64,000 nucleotides of DNA from Desmodus rotundus (GCF_022682495.2 NC_071399.1:11265342-11329341); one strand, 5' to 3'; positions 1 through 12,836 are shown, numbered from the stretch's first letter. Made by a program: numbers and translations. The notes: generated by a model not told the origin, from the letters alone.

Positions 1-880
1 CCTGCATTTATATAGAGATTGCTATTTATTGAACCATGTAAACATAAAACTATTTAAACATACGTAAGATAAATATGCATACATACATATATACAAAAAG
101 AGTAACTCTGGAAATAATTATTTTTTCACTTTTTTATCAATAGTTTTAAAACTATATAAAAATAAAGATATCATTTTGAGTATTTATAGCAAAGACAGCT
201 GGTCAAGAAACTATGATTAGAAAAGAATTAACAATTAAAGACTTTATTACTCTTGTAAATATTAATATTTTTCAAAATTATGTTGTAATCAATATTTCTA
301 AAATATAGCATTTACTATTAAATATTATTAAAAATAATCTTTTAAATAATTTTATAAATTTTTCATGTGCGTGAATACATATTAATCTTTCTTTTGACAT
401 TGCAAAATCAAAAATTATAACCAAAGTAGTTCCTTCACCTGGTGATAAGATATTCCAGGAAACGACACTAGAAAGAAACAGGTACTCTAATTTACTCTAT
501 CAATTCATCAATTGTTTGTTGAGCTCATTCATGTAGTAATACATGTAATCATTTGGTATTTCTTATATTCAAATTTGCATTACCGAATGTTAGTGTATTC
601 AGGCAGCATACTGTTCTTCCTTTCTAAGCTACAATGATGGAATTCAAAGAAAATAATACTGTTTATATTGTTTTGTTCTCAGAATATCTTCTTAATTATA
701 AATTCTCTGTGTTGTGGGTTGGTCTTACACCTGTATGATACCTGAACCACCCAGGTATTACAGAACCATCACACGATAAAAATAGAGACAACATTCTGCT
801 TTAAAAAAACTGGTCTCCAAATTGTTTCTTTCTAGTCTACCACTCTGCGCCTTATGTTGTTTATTACGCACCTTCCCATC
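1..880. other. AT-rich unassigned sequence
   Basis: Very AT-rich with short poly-A and poly-T runs. I see no gene, repeat family or RNA signature. Open frames here are short and look random. Confidence 0.5.
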
Positions 881-884
881 TTGA

Positions 885-1304
885 TTTGATGATGGTGTCT
901 CTATCAGAGACTGATAGCTGTTCAACAAAATTGATTCTCATCTTTGTGAGCACAAAATAGACCACGTTTCCCAGCCTCTCTTCTTGCAGTTAGGTGAGGC
1001 TGTAAGACCGATTTAGCCAGCAGAGTGTGAATGGAAGTGACATGGGCCACCTAAGGCTGCGGTCAGTAAGAGAGCAGCCGGCATGGGTCCTCCCCATCCA
1101 TTTCCGCATCTCTGCCGGCGGGGACAGGTATGAGCGGGACTGCAGAGATGGCGGGCCTGGGGAGCCGAATCACTAGATATGGCCAATTTCCTGCTTCCCT
1201 GAAACACCAGCCAGAGGAAATAAAAAATGGACCTTTCATTTTGTTTAAATCACTAAATTACTGTTAGTTCTCATGCTATGGAAACTTAGCTACCCTAACT
1301 AATA
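885..1304 (+). repeat. Old LTR-like interspersed repeat fragment
   Basis: The stretch carries the phrase ccagcctctcttcttgcag near its left side, an aataaaaaatgg-type polyadenylation context near 1220, a tttaaatcactaaattactg motif and a terminal accctaactaatac. This order resembles mammalian MaLR/MLT-like long terminal repeats, which end in TAATACA. It is diverged, the subfamily is not assigned, and no internal viral gene is attached. The small minus-strand open frame inside it is a by-product. Confidence 0.4.
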
Positions 1305-3540
1305 CAGAGCACACAAGTCCAGAGCTACCAAAATCCAAATATTTGACATTTGCTTAGCAGTGAATAAACAGATGGTAAGTGAATAACTGTAAAAACCTGA
1401 TAACCCTTTTTATGCCACGACAAAGCTTTTGCTAAAACAGCTACATTGGCTGACTTAGAAAGGATCCTATTTGCTGCCAAGAGAGCTTGTACTTTTAGAA
1501 ACTTTAGTTAGAGAGGGTAAGATTAGTAGTAGTAAGTGCAAATACTGGCTACTGTTTTTAAGATATAAGGAGATATCATTGAATTCCTGCAAAATGTAAC
1601 TGTTTTTGCCAGCAGAAATGGTGAGAAATAGAGTTTGGAAATTGACTCCTTATCTGAGAAGATGAACCACTGACTTCTGTATCCCTAAAAAGGAGGAGAT
1701 AAGTCTGAAGAAAGTCTGAAGGTGGCCATTGAGTCTTAGCCAAACAGAATCACTGCCCTTTGCAGTGATTACGTAGGCCACCTTCACATCCAAGTGTGTG
1801 GTTTCTGATGTCCTCAGCGCAGCTTCTATTCACTCAAAGGGATTTGTTAGCATCAGGGAAGCAAAGGGATATAAAAAGATTGAGAGATATGTATCCTCGC
1901 AATCTTAAATTAGGTCCTCCAGAACAGAGTATGTGATTTGAGGGGGAAAGAGAGAGAGAGAAAAAAAGAAAAGAAGTCAGCAACACAGGCATTATCAAGC
2001 AGGTTGGAGCCGTGGACGTCAGGCTCAGTCTGCGGGGGAGCTCTGGGAGGTGGTGTAAACACACCTTGGATTGGTCCAACCTCAGGGACAGGAAGCTGGG
2101 TTATAAAAGCTTGGTCCCATCTGCTCCTGGGGTCATTAACTCACTGGCATATTTTCTCTGTTCCAGGCACAAGGCCAAGAGAAAGTCCTCCAGCAAAGGA
2201 CTACAGATGCTTGCTCAGGGTGGGAGACTCTGTGCTGAGCCAGAACCACAGACACACACAGCATCTGCTGTGCTCTGTGTGGTTACTCACAAGTGTAACA
2301 GGCTAAAAGCAAATATATCCTGAGCCTCATGAGTTTAAGGGGGAACATCTATTGCAAAAGAAACCACAGGTATAGCCTAAGAAAGCCCAGGACTTCATGA
2401 GCTTTACATCATACTCAAGTCCCCAAACTTGGACCACCAAACTTGAACCAACAGAAAGAAATACACAGACCTAAGAGGGGTGTACCTGCTTGGTACGCAT
2501 GTTATATGTTTCAAGGAAAACTAATGGGTAAGGAAGAGGCTCCTGGGAGAAAACCAGGAGCATGTAGAACATCAGACAAGAATTTTCCTCCCATAAAGTA
2601 GAACCAGAGTTGATCGAGAAACGTCTCCCAAAGCCAGGGAAGACCTTCACAACTTCTCTCCTGCAGAATTCCGTGAATAGCGTGGGCCTCGTTCAGCCAT
2701 GCGTCTGCCATTCTGTCTTTTTCTCCAAACAGGTGTTTTCCTGCACTTTCTGCTCTCTTGTTGTTTGGTGAAGGTCGTGATCAATACTTTGCCTTTTATT
2801 TTATAGGTCACCAAATCTAAATGTGGAGTGCTATAGACGCATCACCCAGAAATCCTAAGGGTAATATCTGAATATCTGTCTCCTCTTGGGGGATTGTATG
2901 GGTTATGTTTTGACCCATCCATGGAATGACTGCTTTTTAAAACAGAATCATGATGAGGCTTTTTTTTACTGTTGACAAAATTAAATATTGATAAAAAGAG
3001 TGAGTGAATGCTGAGTAGTAACGGGATGGATTGAGTAGTTGACTGCTGGTGATTTTTGGCACCCAGTTCCAACCCATTCTGTGTTAGAACTTTTATTACA
3101 GGGGCCAGAAGTGCGTAGTAAATTTTCAGGCCCCTTTGCCCTCAGAGTTCCAGATACAATTTCGGTTCTACCATTCAGATGCATTGAGCCCCGCTTTGTA
3201 CTGTGGAGAAGAGAGAGAAGCCAGTTTTCCTTTGGTGGCAACATTGCCTGTGGCCAGGCTGCAGGAGATGGGAGTTCTGGGCCACACTCCGTATTCTCCA
3301 GCCAGTCAGCGGAAGCAGCAGTCTGAGCCAGCTGGCAACCTGGTCATGGTTTCTTCCAGAATTTTGCCGTTCAGGTAGCGACAACTTCCTGACATTCTCA
3401 ACCATAGCTTCAGAGGCATAACCGAAAGCTAAAAGGTCCCCTTTCCCTATTTAAAACCCTCAGACTTTTCAGTGAATGTATCCTGTGTAAGAAGCATATG
3501 CACAGACTTCTGTTGGGCAAAGGAGCTGACTTACGGAAGC
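1305..3540. other. Unassigned sequence with a purine-rich tract
   Basis: No recognised repeat or gene. A GA-rich tract lies at about 1938-1975. Overlapping short open frames on both strands at 3000-3420 show no domain or motif I know, and lack a convincing exon structure. Confidence 0.45.
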
Positions 3541-3544
3541 CACT

Positions 3545-4375
3545 ATCTGTGGTCAGCTTGAATCGGTGTCCCCAGGCCAGCGTTCCAACGTGTTCATGTG
3601 TGGTGGCTCTTCACAGCAACAAACTATTCTAGGGTGCCAGCAGGGTGTCCGAGAGTTCCACTCAATTCTGACACCACCTATCCTGAGACAGCATCAGATT
3701 CCGCAGGTTAGGGACTTGGTCCCACCAAACTGGCCTTTACTTCAAACGCCAGTAAAGGCCCAGGTTGCTACCTGTACTTCTGACTAACAGGCCGTAAATC
3801 AGAGGTTCGATGACCCCCTCCTTAGGTTCATTAATTTACTAGAATGGCTCGTGGAACTCAGAAAACCTGGTTTATCCCAAGATTACTGATTGAGCATCTT
3901 AAAGACTATAAATAAGGAGCCAGATGAAATGATATGTAGGGTGAGGTCTTAAACAAAGGAGCTTCTGCCATTGTGGAGCTCAGGGCAGTGAAAGCATTCT
4001 CCAACTGGACACTCTCAAAAAAAAAAAAGAAAGAAAGAAAAGCGTTTTTATGGCGGCTGCATTCCATAGCCATGACTGAATAGTCATTGACGACTGATTC
4101 AACCTCAACTTCCCCTCCCCTCCCAGGAAATCAGGGCTGGGACTGAAAATTCCAATCCTCCAACCACAGGGTTGGGTGGCTCCCGTTGGCAGCCAGCCCC
4201 CATCCTCTGGTGGGATTCAAAAGTCACCTCATTAACATAACAGGAAACATCACAGTTGCTCCCCTCACTTAGGAAATACCAAGGGGTTTGGGAGCTGTAA
4301 GCCAGGAACCCTGGACGAAGACCAAATATATCTGAGAAATATAATTCCTATAAATCACAATATTGGACTGCCAAA
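3545..4375 (+). repeat. Ancient ERVL-type LTR relic
   Basis: Several blocks in order resemble an old class III (ERVL-like) long terminal repeat: a segment around actagaatggctcgtgga (about 3838), a block around attgactcaacctc-like sequence near 4095, gggttgggtggctcc near 4169, cctcattaacataacagg near 4226 and an ending near cctataaatcacaatatt (about 4347). Only LTR-like sequence is seen, with no gag, pol or env open frames, so it would be a solo LTR or fragment. An A-rich AAAG tract (about 4017-4043) interrupts it. The subfamily name is not certain. Confidence 0.45.
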
Positions 4376-4384
4376 CCTCTTTTC

Positions 4385-4817
4385 TCTGGGATAAGTGCCC
4401 GGGAGTTCAATTGATTTTTACTGGGTCATATGGTAATAAACTTACCATATTTTAAAATAGAGACATCCAAACTGATTTCCAGAGTGGGCATCATATGTGT
4501 ATCCTCTCTAGGAACGTGTGAGAGATCCGGTGTCTCTGAATCCTCATCATCATTTGGAATCATCGCTATCTTTAATTTTATCAGTTCTAATAGATGCGTA
4601 CAAGTGTAATTTAAATTTGCAGTCCCTATTGGCTATGATACTGAATACTTTCACGTGCCTGTTTGCCATCCATACATGACATTCTCTTTGATGGTATGTT
4701 CCTTTGGGTCTAATCAGATTGTTCAATTCAGTGCTGTTTCATGAGCCCTCCGTGTAACTCTAGACATGGGTCTGTGGTCAGATATGTGTTTCACAGATAT
4801 TTTCTCTCCGTTTACTG
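4385..4817 (-). repeat. Old L1 fragment, 3' portion, minus strand
   Basis: On the plus strand this reads as reverse-complemented L1 3'-region sequence, for example ctgggtcatatggtaataaac and tttcatgagccctcc-type blocks. It continues past the hAT insertion at 4818-5009 as gcttgtcttttcatcctatt, which is a typical reverse L1 phrase. It is therefore the downstream half of one old, decayed L1 interrupted by later elements. No intact frame remains. Confidence 0.65.
4810..4817. repeat. Target site duplication of the hAT element (left)
   Basis: gtttactg, matching gtctattg at 5010-5017 at 6 of 8 positions. The two differences are transitions. Eight bases is the duplication length made by hAT transposases. 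Confidence 0.75.
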
Positions 4818-5009
4818 CAGGGGTGTCAAACTCATTTTCCCCGGGGTGCCACATCAGCCTCTCGGTTGCCTTCCAAGGGCCGAATGTCATTTCAAATCCT
4901 TAACAGTTAAGGAGTAGTTCCATTTATACAGTCCTACATTTACTTCGGCCCTTGGAAGGCAACCACAAGGCTGATGTGGCCCCCGGGGAAAATGAGTTTG
5001 ACACCCCTG
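4818..5009. mobile_element. Non-autonomous hAT DNA transposon with long TIRs
   Basis: A 192-base element starts caggggtgtcaaactcattt and ends with the reverse complement of that phrase. About 67 bases at each end pair with each other with few mismatches (including gttgccttccaagggccga), leaving a middle of only about 55 bases. There is no transposase, so it must have been moved in trans by an autonomous hAT. Its 8-base flanking repeats and its position inside an old L1 show a true insertion. The TIR resembles bat nhAT-type elements; the family name needs a library search. Confidence 0.85.
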
Positions 5010-6226
5010 GTCTATTGCTTGTCTTTTCATCCTATTAACAGAGCATTTCACAAAAGTTTTTAACTGGGATGAACTTTAATTAGTCATTTTCTTCTTGTCA
5101 TGTCTACAAATTCTTCACCAAGCCTTAGGTTCCAAGGTTTTCTATTAATACGGTAGAATATTCTAATTGATATTTGAATATTGATGCAGCCATGCATCAC
5201 TGACCAAAAAACAAAAACACTCTTTTATTCATAGTGTACATTTTTTAAATATATCGTTAAATTATATTTGTTAGTATATTATCAATAACTTTTTGCATCT
5301 ACTGATGAGGGATATTGGTCTTTAGTTTCTTGGTTTATTCTTATTTTTGGTGCCTTGGTAATACTCTTCTGATAGAATAAGTTCAGTAGTGTTTCTTATT
5401 TCACTATTTTCTGGGACAGATGTGTAGAATTGGTGTTAATTCTTTTTTAAATATTTGGTAGACTTCTCCATGAAACCATTAGAACATAAGATTTCTTTGG
5501 GAGGAAATTTTTAATTCAGGTTTTAATTTCTTTAAAACTTAGAGATCCATTTTAACCTTCTATTTCATATTAAATGAATTTTGGTCATTTCTGCATATTT
5601 GAGGAATTGGGCCATTTGATCTAAGTGGTCAAATTATTTGTGTAGATTTGTTGGTAGCATTCTTTTTATTGTCCTATAAAAGTATGCAGAAGAGCTAGGA
5701 ATATCTTGAATTTCATTTTGATATATTTGTTTCTTTTTTGTGTGTGAAAATTCTGCTAGAGGATGGACAGGTTTTTTTGATCTCTTCAAAGAATCAACTT
5801 TGGTTTTATTATTTATAATATTGTTGTTTTCAATTTCTTAGCTTTAAGCTCTTCTCTAGATTATTTTCTTCATTCTGCCTTTTAGGGAGTATTTGCTCTT
5901 CTTTTTTAGTTTGCTGAGTTGGGGGCTTACGTAATTGATTCGAGATCTTCCCCTTTCCTACTGTATGCACTTTGTGTTATAAATTTCCCTCTCAGCACTG
6001 TGTTCATTGTGCCCACAAATTTTAATATGTTGTATTTTCATTCTCAGCTAGTACAATATTTTTTTTGTAGTGACATTCTTTTGATTTATGAATTACTTAG
6101 AAGTGTGTTGAAGAAGGCTTCAGGTGTTGGCAATTTTCCTATCTTCCTTTATTCATTTCTCATTTTATTCACTTATGGTCAGAGAACACACTACATACAG
6201 TTTCAGTTTTGAATTTTATTTGCTTA
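5010..6226 (-). repeat. Old L1 fragment continued, ORF2 region, minus strand
   Basis: Reverse-complemented L1 ORF2 text runs through the block, for example a segment around ggtgttaattcttttttaaa (near 5433), tgatctcttcaaagaatcaa (near 5779) and ttatggtcagagaacacact near 6174. The left part comes from the L1 3' region and the right part from the middle of ORF2, so sequence has been lost near 5190-5230. The plus-strand open frame at 5919-6212 is the antisense of ORF2 and is not a gene. Confidence 0.75.
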
Positions 6227-6227
6227 C

Positions 6228-6380
6228 TTTATTTTTAATTTATTTTTATTGAGGTAACATTAGTTTATAATATTATATAAGTCTCAAGTGTGCAACATCA
6301 TTAATTGACATCTATATGTTTTATATCATGCTCAGCACCAAAACTCTTACTTTCCATTCGTTGTCATACAACTGAGTCCA
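6228..6380 (-). repeat. L1 3'-end fragment nested in older L1
   Basis: The block around ttgaggtaacattagtttat and agtctcaagtgtgcaacatc resembles the reverse-complemented 3' terminus of a different L1. The same 3'-end type recurs at 48743-49012. Older L1 ORF2 sequence continues on both sides, so this piece entered later. Clean target duplications were not resolved. Confidence 0.6.
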
Positions 6381-6600
6381 ATTTGTGGAGATTTGCTTCA
6401 TGGCCAAGGGCATGGTCTATTTAAGGGTATATTTGCTGGGTGCTTGAAAGGAGGTCACTGCGAAATAGTGTGTTCTAAATTTTGATTACATCTTTTGGTT
6501 GATGGAATGTTTTATATCCTTGCTAATTTCCTACCTAGGTATTCTAACAATTGTTGTGAAAGAAAAGTTGAATTCTTCTTTCAAAATTCTCCTTATCATC
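6381..6600 (-). repeat. Old L1 fragment resumed (ORF2), minus strand
   Basis: After the nested 3' end, ORF2 text resumes with ggcatggtctatttaagggt and a gtgtgttctaaattttgatt-type block, colinear with the sequence ending near 6226. It fades by about 6600. Confidence 0.55.
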
Positions 6601-9600
6601 CTTTTTAAAATATACTCTCACAGTCACTTTGATTCATAATGAGGAAAAAATACTATAGCTTAAATCATTATTCTTTTAGAACTTCCCTTTATTTACTAAA
6701 CATAGCAATAAAATATTTTAACCAACCTAGTTTCTGTAAATGATTTCTTTTTTATCCTTTACACCTTCTACCTATAGGTTGCACTTTTTATTTACCTCTG
6801 ATAAGGGTGGTTACAACAAGGCTATTTTTGGCATTTTTTGCAAGTAGACTTTCAAAAATTTATTGTAAAGTTGTTAAATATGGGAGGCAATGGTTTTCAA
6901 GCCTTTTTTGAGGATCAACTACTTGAGCCATGAGGGATTCAAGAAATAAAGTTCACTTATAAGTAATAGATTAGAAAGAAGGCATGACATAGTGAAAGTC
7001 GCTTTTCTGCCTCAAAGGAAATGAAGATTCTCTGTAATGAGGAGGGAGAAAACTTCATAAATCTACAGGGTTAGACAGAGGTCTTACATCCCTAGGGTGG
7101 GTTGTCTTGTGGGAGCTATTGAACTCAGAACTGGTAGAGTACGTCAGACTAGTTAACAAAAGAAGCCAAGGACCAGACTGGAAAAATGTATATCACGTCC
7201 TATGCTCATATGAAGAGCTGACAGCTGAAACAAGCAAGCCTTCACTTCCCCAAACATTGGCATTTCTAATAGTGTTCTCCAACCTTAAATGCAATCCCAA
7301 GAAGTGAAATTGACGGTGTTTATTAGAATTACATGAGATTAAGCTTTAGCCACCAGAATGACATAGTTCATATAGTAAGTCAAATTCAGTTATAGAAAAA
7401 TAAACCTGCATTTTTTTTTGACACCAGAGCTTGTGAACTGTGAAATGGGCACTCACTGCAACAACAGGCGTAAGGCAAGCTGACTGAAACCATCGTGAAT
7501 CTTCCCAGAATCCCTGTGCCCTTTCCACTCCTGATTCTGAAGGATGTGGTGAGACTTGAGGTTGTCAGGCCAGTGAAAAGGTGAGAATTAGAAATGGGAT
7601 GAGAGTCAGGAATGCAAAAAAAAAACAACTTTGAAAATCAATTCACTTCAGTGAATTCAATAAAAAATAATTTTGAAATGTTAATGGTTTGGGATGTATC
7701 ATATACCCAAAAGGCCACCTCCATATTCATTTTTGGTCTCTTAAACTATGCTTTGTCAGGGCATCTGCGCAAAAGTTCACACACTCCAGTCCCGTTCTCA
7801 GGAATCTAAGAACAGCCCCAGAATCTACTCCCCTGCACAGTAAGAGTGCCCCCGGTTCTAACCCAAGTTCATCCATGACAACTGTTAACGGGAAGAAGAG
7901 AAAATGTTTTGTAAAAAGAATATCAGCAAAAAAGCATATATAAACATCTTTTATTTAAATCCCATTTCTATTGCTCCACCAGGTAAAATCTTAAGAGATG
8001 ATCATCCCATCTCAGAGCGTCCAAGTGAAAGGTACAACATATGGAACACACTCAATACATGCTCCTCTCTTCGTAATCTAAGGAAATGCCACTGCTCTGT
8101 TAATAGTTATATTGGGGAACCGTATGAAACTTTATTTCCTTAAAAATATGGATACTTGCCCTTCCTATGTAAAAATGCTATAGTGCTGAGTAAATTGAGT
8201 GCATATGATGCCTCTTTAGATATTTAAAATTATACTCTACAAGGAAAATATGAGCATCATCATTACATTATCAAAATGACTACAATCTTAATTGGCTAGA
8301 AGCCTAACTATCCCATTGAATATGAAGTCCTTGATAGGAAAAACCAATTTCAAAAATAGTGAATTTTATGCTAAAATTGGCACAAAATTAATACATGTTG
8401 CATATGTAAATTGATATTTAGAGACGATAAAGCAGACAAATCAGTTGTAACATTCAGCTAAGCATTATTTGAAAATGCCCAAGAGTCCAACCTCCTATTC
8501 TAAATATACTGTCTTTTTATTTTTATTTTTATTTTTTTTACAATGTTCATTCAGATTTGCATCCACTTTGCCAAGTCTGGGGTTAGAAGGGATCTATAAA
8601 TATTTTCATTATTTAAATTTGCAGTTCAGTGGTGAAAAATTATCATGATTTGTTTGCACCATTAGGGCGGTTGAATAGATGGTAAATTAAACAGGTGCAT
8701 CTTAAGGCGCAGCCAGATTCATCATGCCAGTGTGAATTATATGCATCTGCCGAGTTCCTAATATTTGGGATCATGAGAAATTAAAAATCATCAGTTTTCA
8801 AGTCACAGAAAACAATATTTTATAAGTATAGAAATTAGACACCTTCAAAAGAACTATTTTTCAATTGTTTGTAGTTTACCTGTACAATTTATGAGTAGAC
8901 TCACACCAGAGTCTTAATGTAAATATTTTCCCTACAGTAATGAATTGTGTGTTGCTTTTGTTTGACTATCTTATCACACACCCTAAGCTTATTACTATTG
9001 GCGGTAAGTTGGGTTTAACTCAGTATCGCCATCATGAATTTTAATAGACATTACTTGTGCCATTCAGCAAACATGGCTTTTACATTTGTAAGCTTTTGTG
9101 CAGTTCCTGGAGTTCATGACCTTTATTTCTGAAACTAGTAACCCCTAGACCTAGATGTATTCTCCTTTATCTTTAAAAGAAAAGAGAACAATTAGAATAC
9201 AGTTTCAGAAGCACAACTGTGACTTTATTCTTTGCCCAGCATCTGTTTCTGTTTTAAGGGAAAATTTAGAAATTCTCTCTTCATTAGCATCTTTTGATGC
9301 TGGACATGATCACGGTATCTGAGAAGATTTCACAGTCAACCAAAATGACGCATGGCATGTTTGGAACCTCGCAACAATTTCCATCCAGAAGGGACAGAAC
9401 TGCTGTGTGTACAAATAGCGGTCAGTCTTCAAGACATTACTCCGTGGAGAGAGTCCAGGTCTTAAAGAGTAACACTTGCATGGAAGGTTTGTGTGTGTGA
9501 AGGGGGGTGGTATACCATCATTTCTCTTGACTAAAGGGAACAAGAAAAAGAAAACACAAGCTAAATAATGGGTGTTTAATTAATCACACACTTAACTCTC

Positions 9601-9858
9601 AACTTTCCATGCAAAGCCATACTCACCACCAGAAATAAGGTTAAGACTCTAAACAAGCTGGGCCCACGAGGTACAGACGGTGCAGCCTCCCTGCGGGGAG
9701 CTGGCTGTATACCATACCCCCCACCCATAAACCACCCACTTGCTTCTTCATCACATGAAAGGAGAATTGTCAAAGGGTGGGGGGCAGCTGGGCTGGCCTC
9801 ATTTTACATCTCTATGTAGAAATGTTCCCTCCATTGTCAGTTAGCCAGTGTACCTGGG
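6601..9858. other. Unassigned sequence
   Basis: No recognised gene or repeat family over 3.2 kb. A T-rich tract of TTTTTA-like units lies at about 8513-8541. Short open frames at 7107-7307, 7612-7943 and 9294-9543 lack known motifs. Confidence 0.4.
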
Positions 9859-9861
9859 TTT

Positions 9862-9992
9862 CATTTTATGCTCATTCCAGGAATAATTATGGAAGACTTA
9901 CTATGTGCTGGCCCATGTTGGAGGTGCTACAGATACAGCAGTGGAAAAAAGACACAATTGACTGGCTGTCCTGGAGCTTTACGTTACTGATT
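9862..9992 (-). repeat. L2 3'-end fragment
   Basis: Reverse-complemented L2 terminus: ttactatgtgctggcc, then ctacagatacagcagtgg and ctggagctttacgtta. These correspond to the conserved last 100 or so bases of L2, here on the minus strand. Confidence 0.75.
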
Positions 9993-10364
9993 CCATTACT
10001 AAAAGAGCTGGCAGACTTTTCTACACTCACTGTCTCACTTCTCAGCCTTTTCCCTGAGTTCTCAAAAGCTGAAAACCATCATCAGAAAATAAGTTCTAGA
10101 AGCACAAGAAACTGTGTATGAGGGGCCTTTAAACACGTGGTCTCAGATTCTTCTCTTCTTTGTGAAAGACACATTGGATCTCCTGGTAACGAGAACTGAT
10201 TAACTAATGTTCTCTTTCCCTGATAAAATGTGGTCTTCATCAGCTAAACAGGTGACGCCACCCTCCCTCTAATGTGGGGCTAAAGACCGTTCAAAAGCAC
10301 TCCCCCAAAGAGAAGGAGTGATAAGAGAAGCCCCTTCCCATGGAGAGTGTTCTCACCTCAGAAT
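9993..10364. other. Unassigned sequence
   Basis: Nothing recognised. The 114-codon open frame at 9777-10121 runs across the L2 fragment into this stretch and has no family resemblance. Confidence 0.4.
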
Positions 10365-10525
10365 CGGTCAAACTCTTTGTGAGGTGATGAATATGTAAAT
10401 GTCTGGATGTGACTCTCATTTCACAATGTAAATCAAAGCATCACATCGCACACATTGAAGACATGCAACTTTTATGTCCCAAGCACACCTCAATAAAGCT
10501 GGAAATAATAAAAAGGAAATAAAGT
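10365..10525 (+). repeat. L1 3' end, plus strand
   Basis: The blocks gaggtgatgaatatgtaaat and cacacctcaataaagctgga match the 3' terminus of older mammalian L1 (L1MA/L1MB-like), followed by an A-rich tail. Only about 160 bases are present. Confidence 0.75.
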
Positions 10526-11535
10526 ACAAGAACATTTCTTTCAAAAATAGTCCCAGCTCATCCTAGGTGTCCCTGGGACAGAGGCAGTCGTGGAGGTCTA
10601 GAGCCAGCACTAGAGGAAATGGCTTACAAGGCAGGAAAGTAGGGACCGCCGGCCAGAAGCGCAGCGGCAGGGCCCTCACATATACACGTCAACTCTTATT
10701 TCACCTTTTTGACTATGAAGGACCTAAAACAGGCATCCAGGGGGAAAGGAGGAGCTATTTCCTGGCCTTGTAGGAAATGCTTGAAGTGCTTCTTGCCCTT
10801 TGCCAAAAGCGTTTCCCTCCAGGAAAAGTCAGGCACTTGCCTGCGTGGAAAAGCACATTTTCATTCTCCAGCGCTCACTTTCTTGTACGAGGTAAGGGAA
10901 TTCGTTACCTGGACTGTTCTCTCTATTCATGTAGCTTGCTCCATGTAACCCCCTGGGTCACTATGAGGCATTCAGGTAAATGTCACCAAAAGTCCCTGAA
11001 TGCTGCTGACTAGCTATCAACTATTTTAAAATAAAATTGAGCCTAGCTTTAAAAATAAATAGATACTGAGTTGAAGGTGCCTTTAAAGCTCGGTTTACTT
11101 TTAACATGAAAACTCAGCAAATTTCTTCTGAGTAAGTAGTGAAGGTGTACAGACTTTGATAAGTATTTTAAGAAAGGTACACAACTAAGAGAATCTGGTA
11201 TAAAAATGCACTTACTATGAGCCCAAGATGACATGGCTCAGAGACAACACAGAGACGATTGTAAGGTAATTATTGCTTCGGAGAGCTTGAGGTCTAGTCA
11301 ACGCAAAATACCACGTGCATGCAATTGAGTATCTAATCATGGTATTGCAATAACTTCCACAATGAGGTATGTAAAGGGATCGCATAGGAACGGCGTTTAG
11401 CCGAGCCTCCTATGATCTGAACATTCTCTCATGAGAAAGCAATAGTTAAGCAAAGGCATAAACAAAATAAGAAGATCCTAGCCAGGTAAAAAATAAGGGA
11501 AAAAAATGTTTCAGAGAGAAAGAAAGAAGATGAAG
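10526..11535. other. Unassigned sequence
   Basis: No recognised repeat. Overlapping short frames at 10567-11013 do not resemble any family I know. Confidence 0.4.
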
Positions 11536-11539
11536 GAAG

Positions 11540-11905
11540 ACCAGAATGCAGAACATGGAAGAACTGAAAGAAACACAATATGCTAAGAATCCTATAAAAG
11601 GGAGAGAGATGGAACTGGGTAAGGAACGAGCGGGGGGAGCCAGCAGAACCCAAATTGTGAAAGGTAAGGAATTTAATCACTCCTGAGAGTAAGAAGTCTT
11701 GGAAAAATTAGAGGCAAAGCAGTAGTAACGAACGTCTGCTTTTACAGGAAGTCTGGCTGCAGTATAAAACAAGAATTGGAGGAAAAGATTAAATGAGAAA
11801 GTTCAGTATGAGGTGGCGTATCACAGAAGAGACGGTGATGGTGGAAACTCAGGAATTTGCAATGTGAATGAAGTGAAATTGGTGGACCTGACTCTCCCAG
11901 AGACC
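11540..11905 (-). repeat. L2 fragment (3' UTR region), minus strand
   Basis: The text follows the reverse complement of the L2 3' region in order: a ggaacgagcggggggagcca block, an aaggaatttaatcactcctg block, tctggctgcagtataaaac and gagacggtgatggtgg. Identity is modest, but the colinear order over about 360 bases supports the call. Confidence 0.6.
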
Positions 11906-12836
11906 CCTACATCTCCAGAAAAAAAATAACAAAATTCTTGTTAGACCTGATAATGTACCCATGTTGGCCTTGTGGTGGAAACAGAGGGTGGGTGTGGGTT
12001 CAGAATCAAAGACAAGAGGAAAAGCTGATAAAGTAAGCTCTGATACCAGGGGTTGAACTGTGAATCATTTGTAATCAAATATTTAATGAACAAAGATTCT
12101 TTAATTGAAATCTGGATTTTACATGGGGTTCTTTATATGAGGTCTTTGAACCAAGCTATAATTCCCAGTTACACCTTAAGCTGAATTTTCACCTTAACAC
12201 CCAGTGCAAAGTGTATTTCCTCCGTGCCTGCAACTATTAGATGCATACAGAGTATATAGGAGTTGTAGTAATAAGCTGGCCTGAGAAGTGATACTCCTTA
12301 AAATAGTCAAGGATGAGTATTGATTGACAGAGCAATGGAAGAAGGGCAGAGTTAAAAATTGATGTTTTATATGATGTTTAAATCATACAAACCATGGTAT
12401 GATTTTTTTTGAACAATTAAGTTTTGGGAATTTCTTCATGAACTAAGCAGCAGGAGGATATTTTGGGTGTTAATTTTTAATAAAGCTTCAACTAACCCAC
12501 AAAGGCTTTTAACAACTGAGCCATTTATAGAAAAAGAAAGACCTGTTTGCGCTGATTAGGCCCCTGTATCCTGATTCACTGTTGAAAACCAGATATATTC
12601 TTTACAGACTCGATTTGTCTGCTATTGGGAGAAGAGTTACTGAGTTCACACTGGAACTACTGCATGAAACCACTCAATAGCTGAGTACAGATGCATCTGA
12701 TGCAAAATCACTAGCTACATTCAAGTAGTTTTAAAACAAAACGCCATTTAAAACATTGAAAAGTATAATGAGTTCTGGCAAACGTGTAATGACATATATC
12801 TACTAGTGTGTGGGGCAGAGATTCGCTGCCCTAAAA
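11906..12836. other. Unassigned AT-rich sequence
   Basis: No gene or repeat family recognised. Confidence 0.4.

Noticed and set aside
5919..6212. 97-codon plus-strand hydrophobic frame as a membrane protein
   Set aside because: It is the antisense of L1 ORF2; reversed L1 is T-rich and gives hydrophobic frames.
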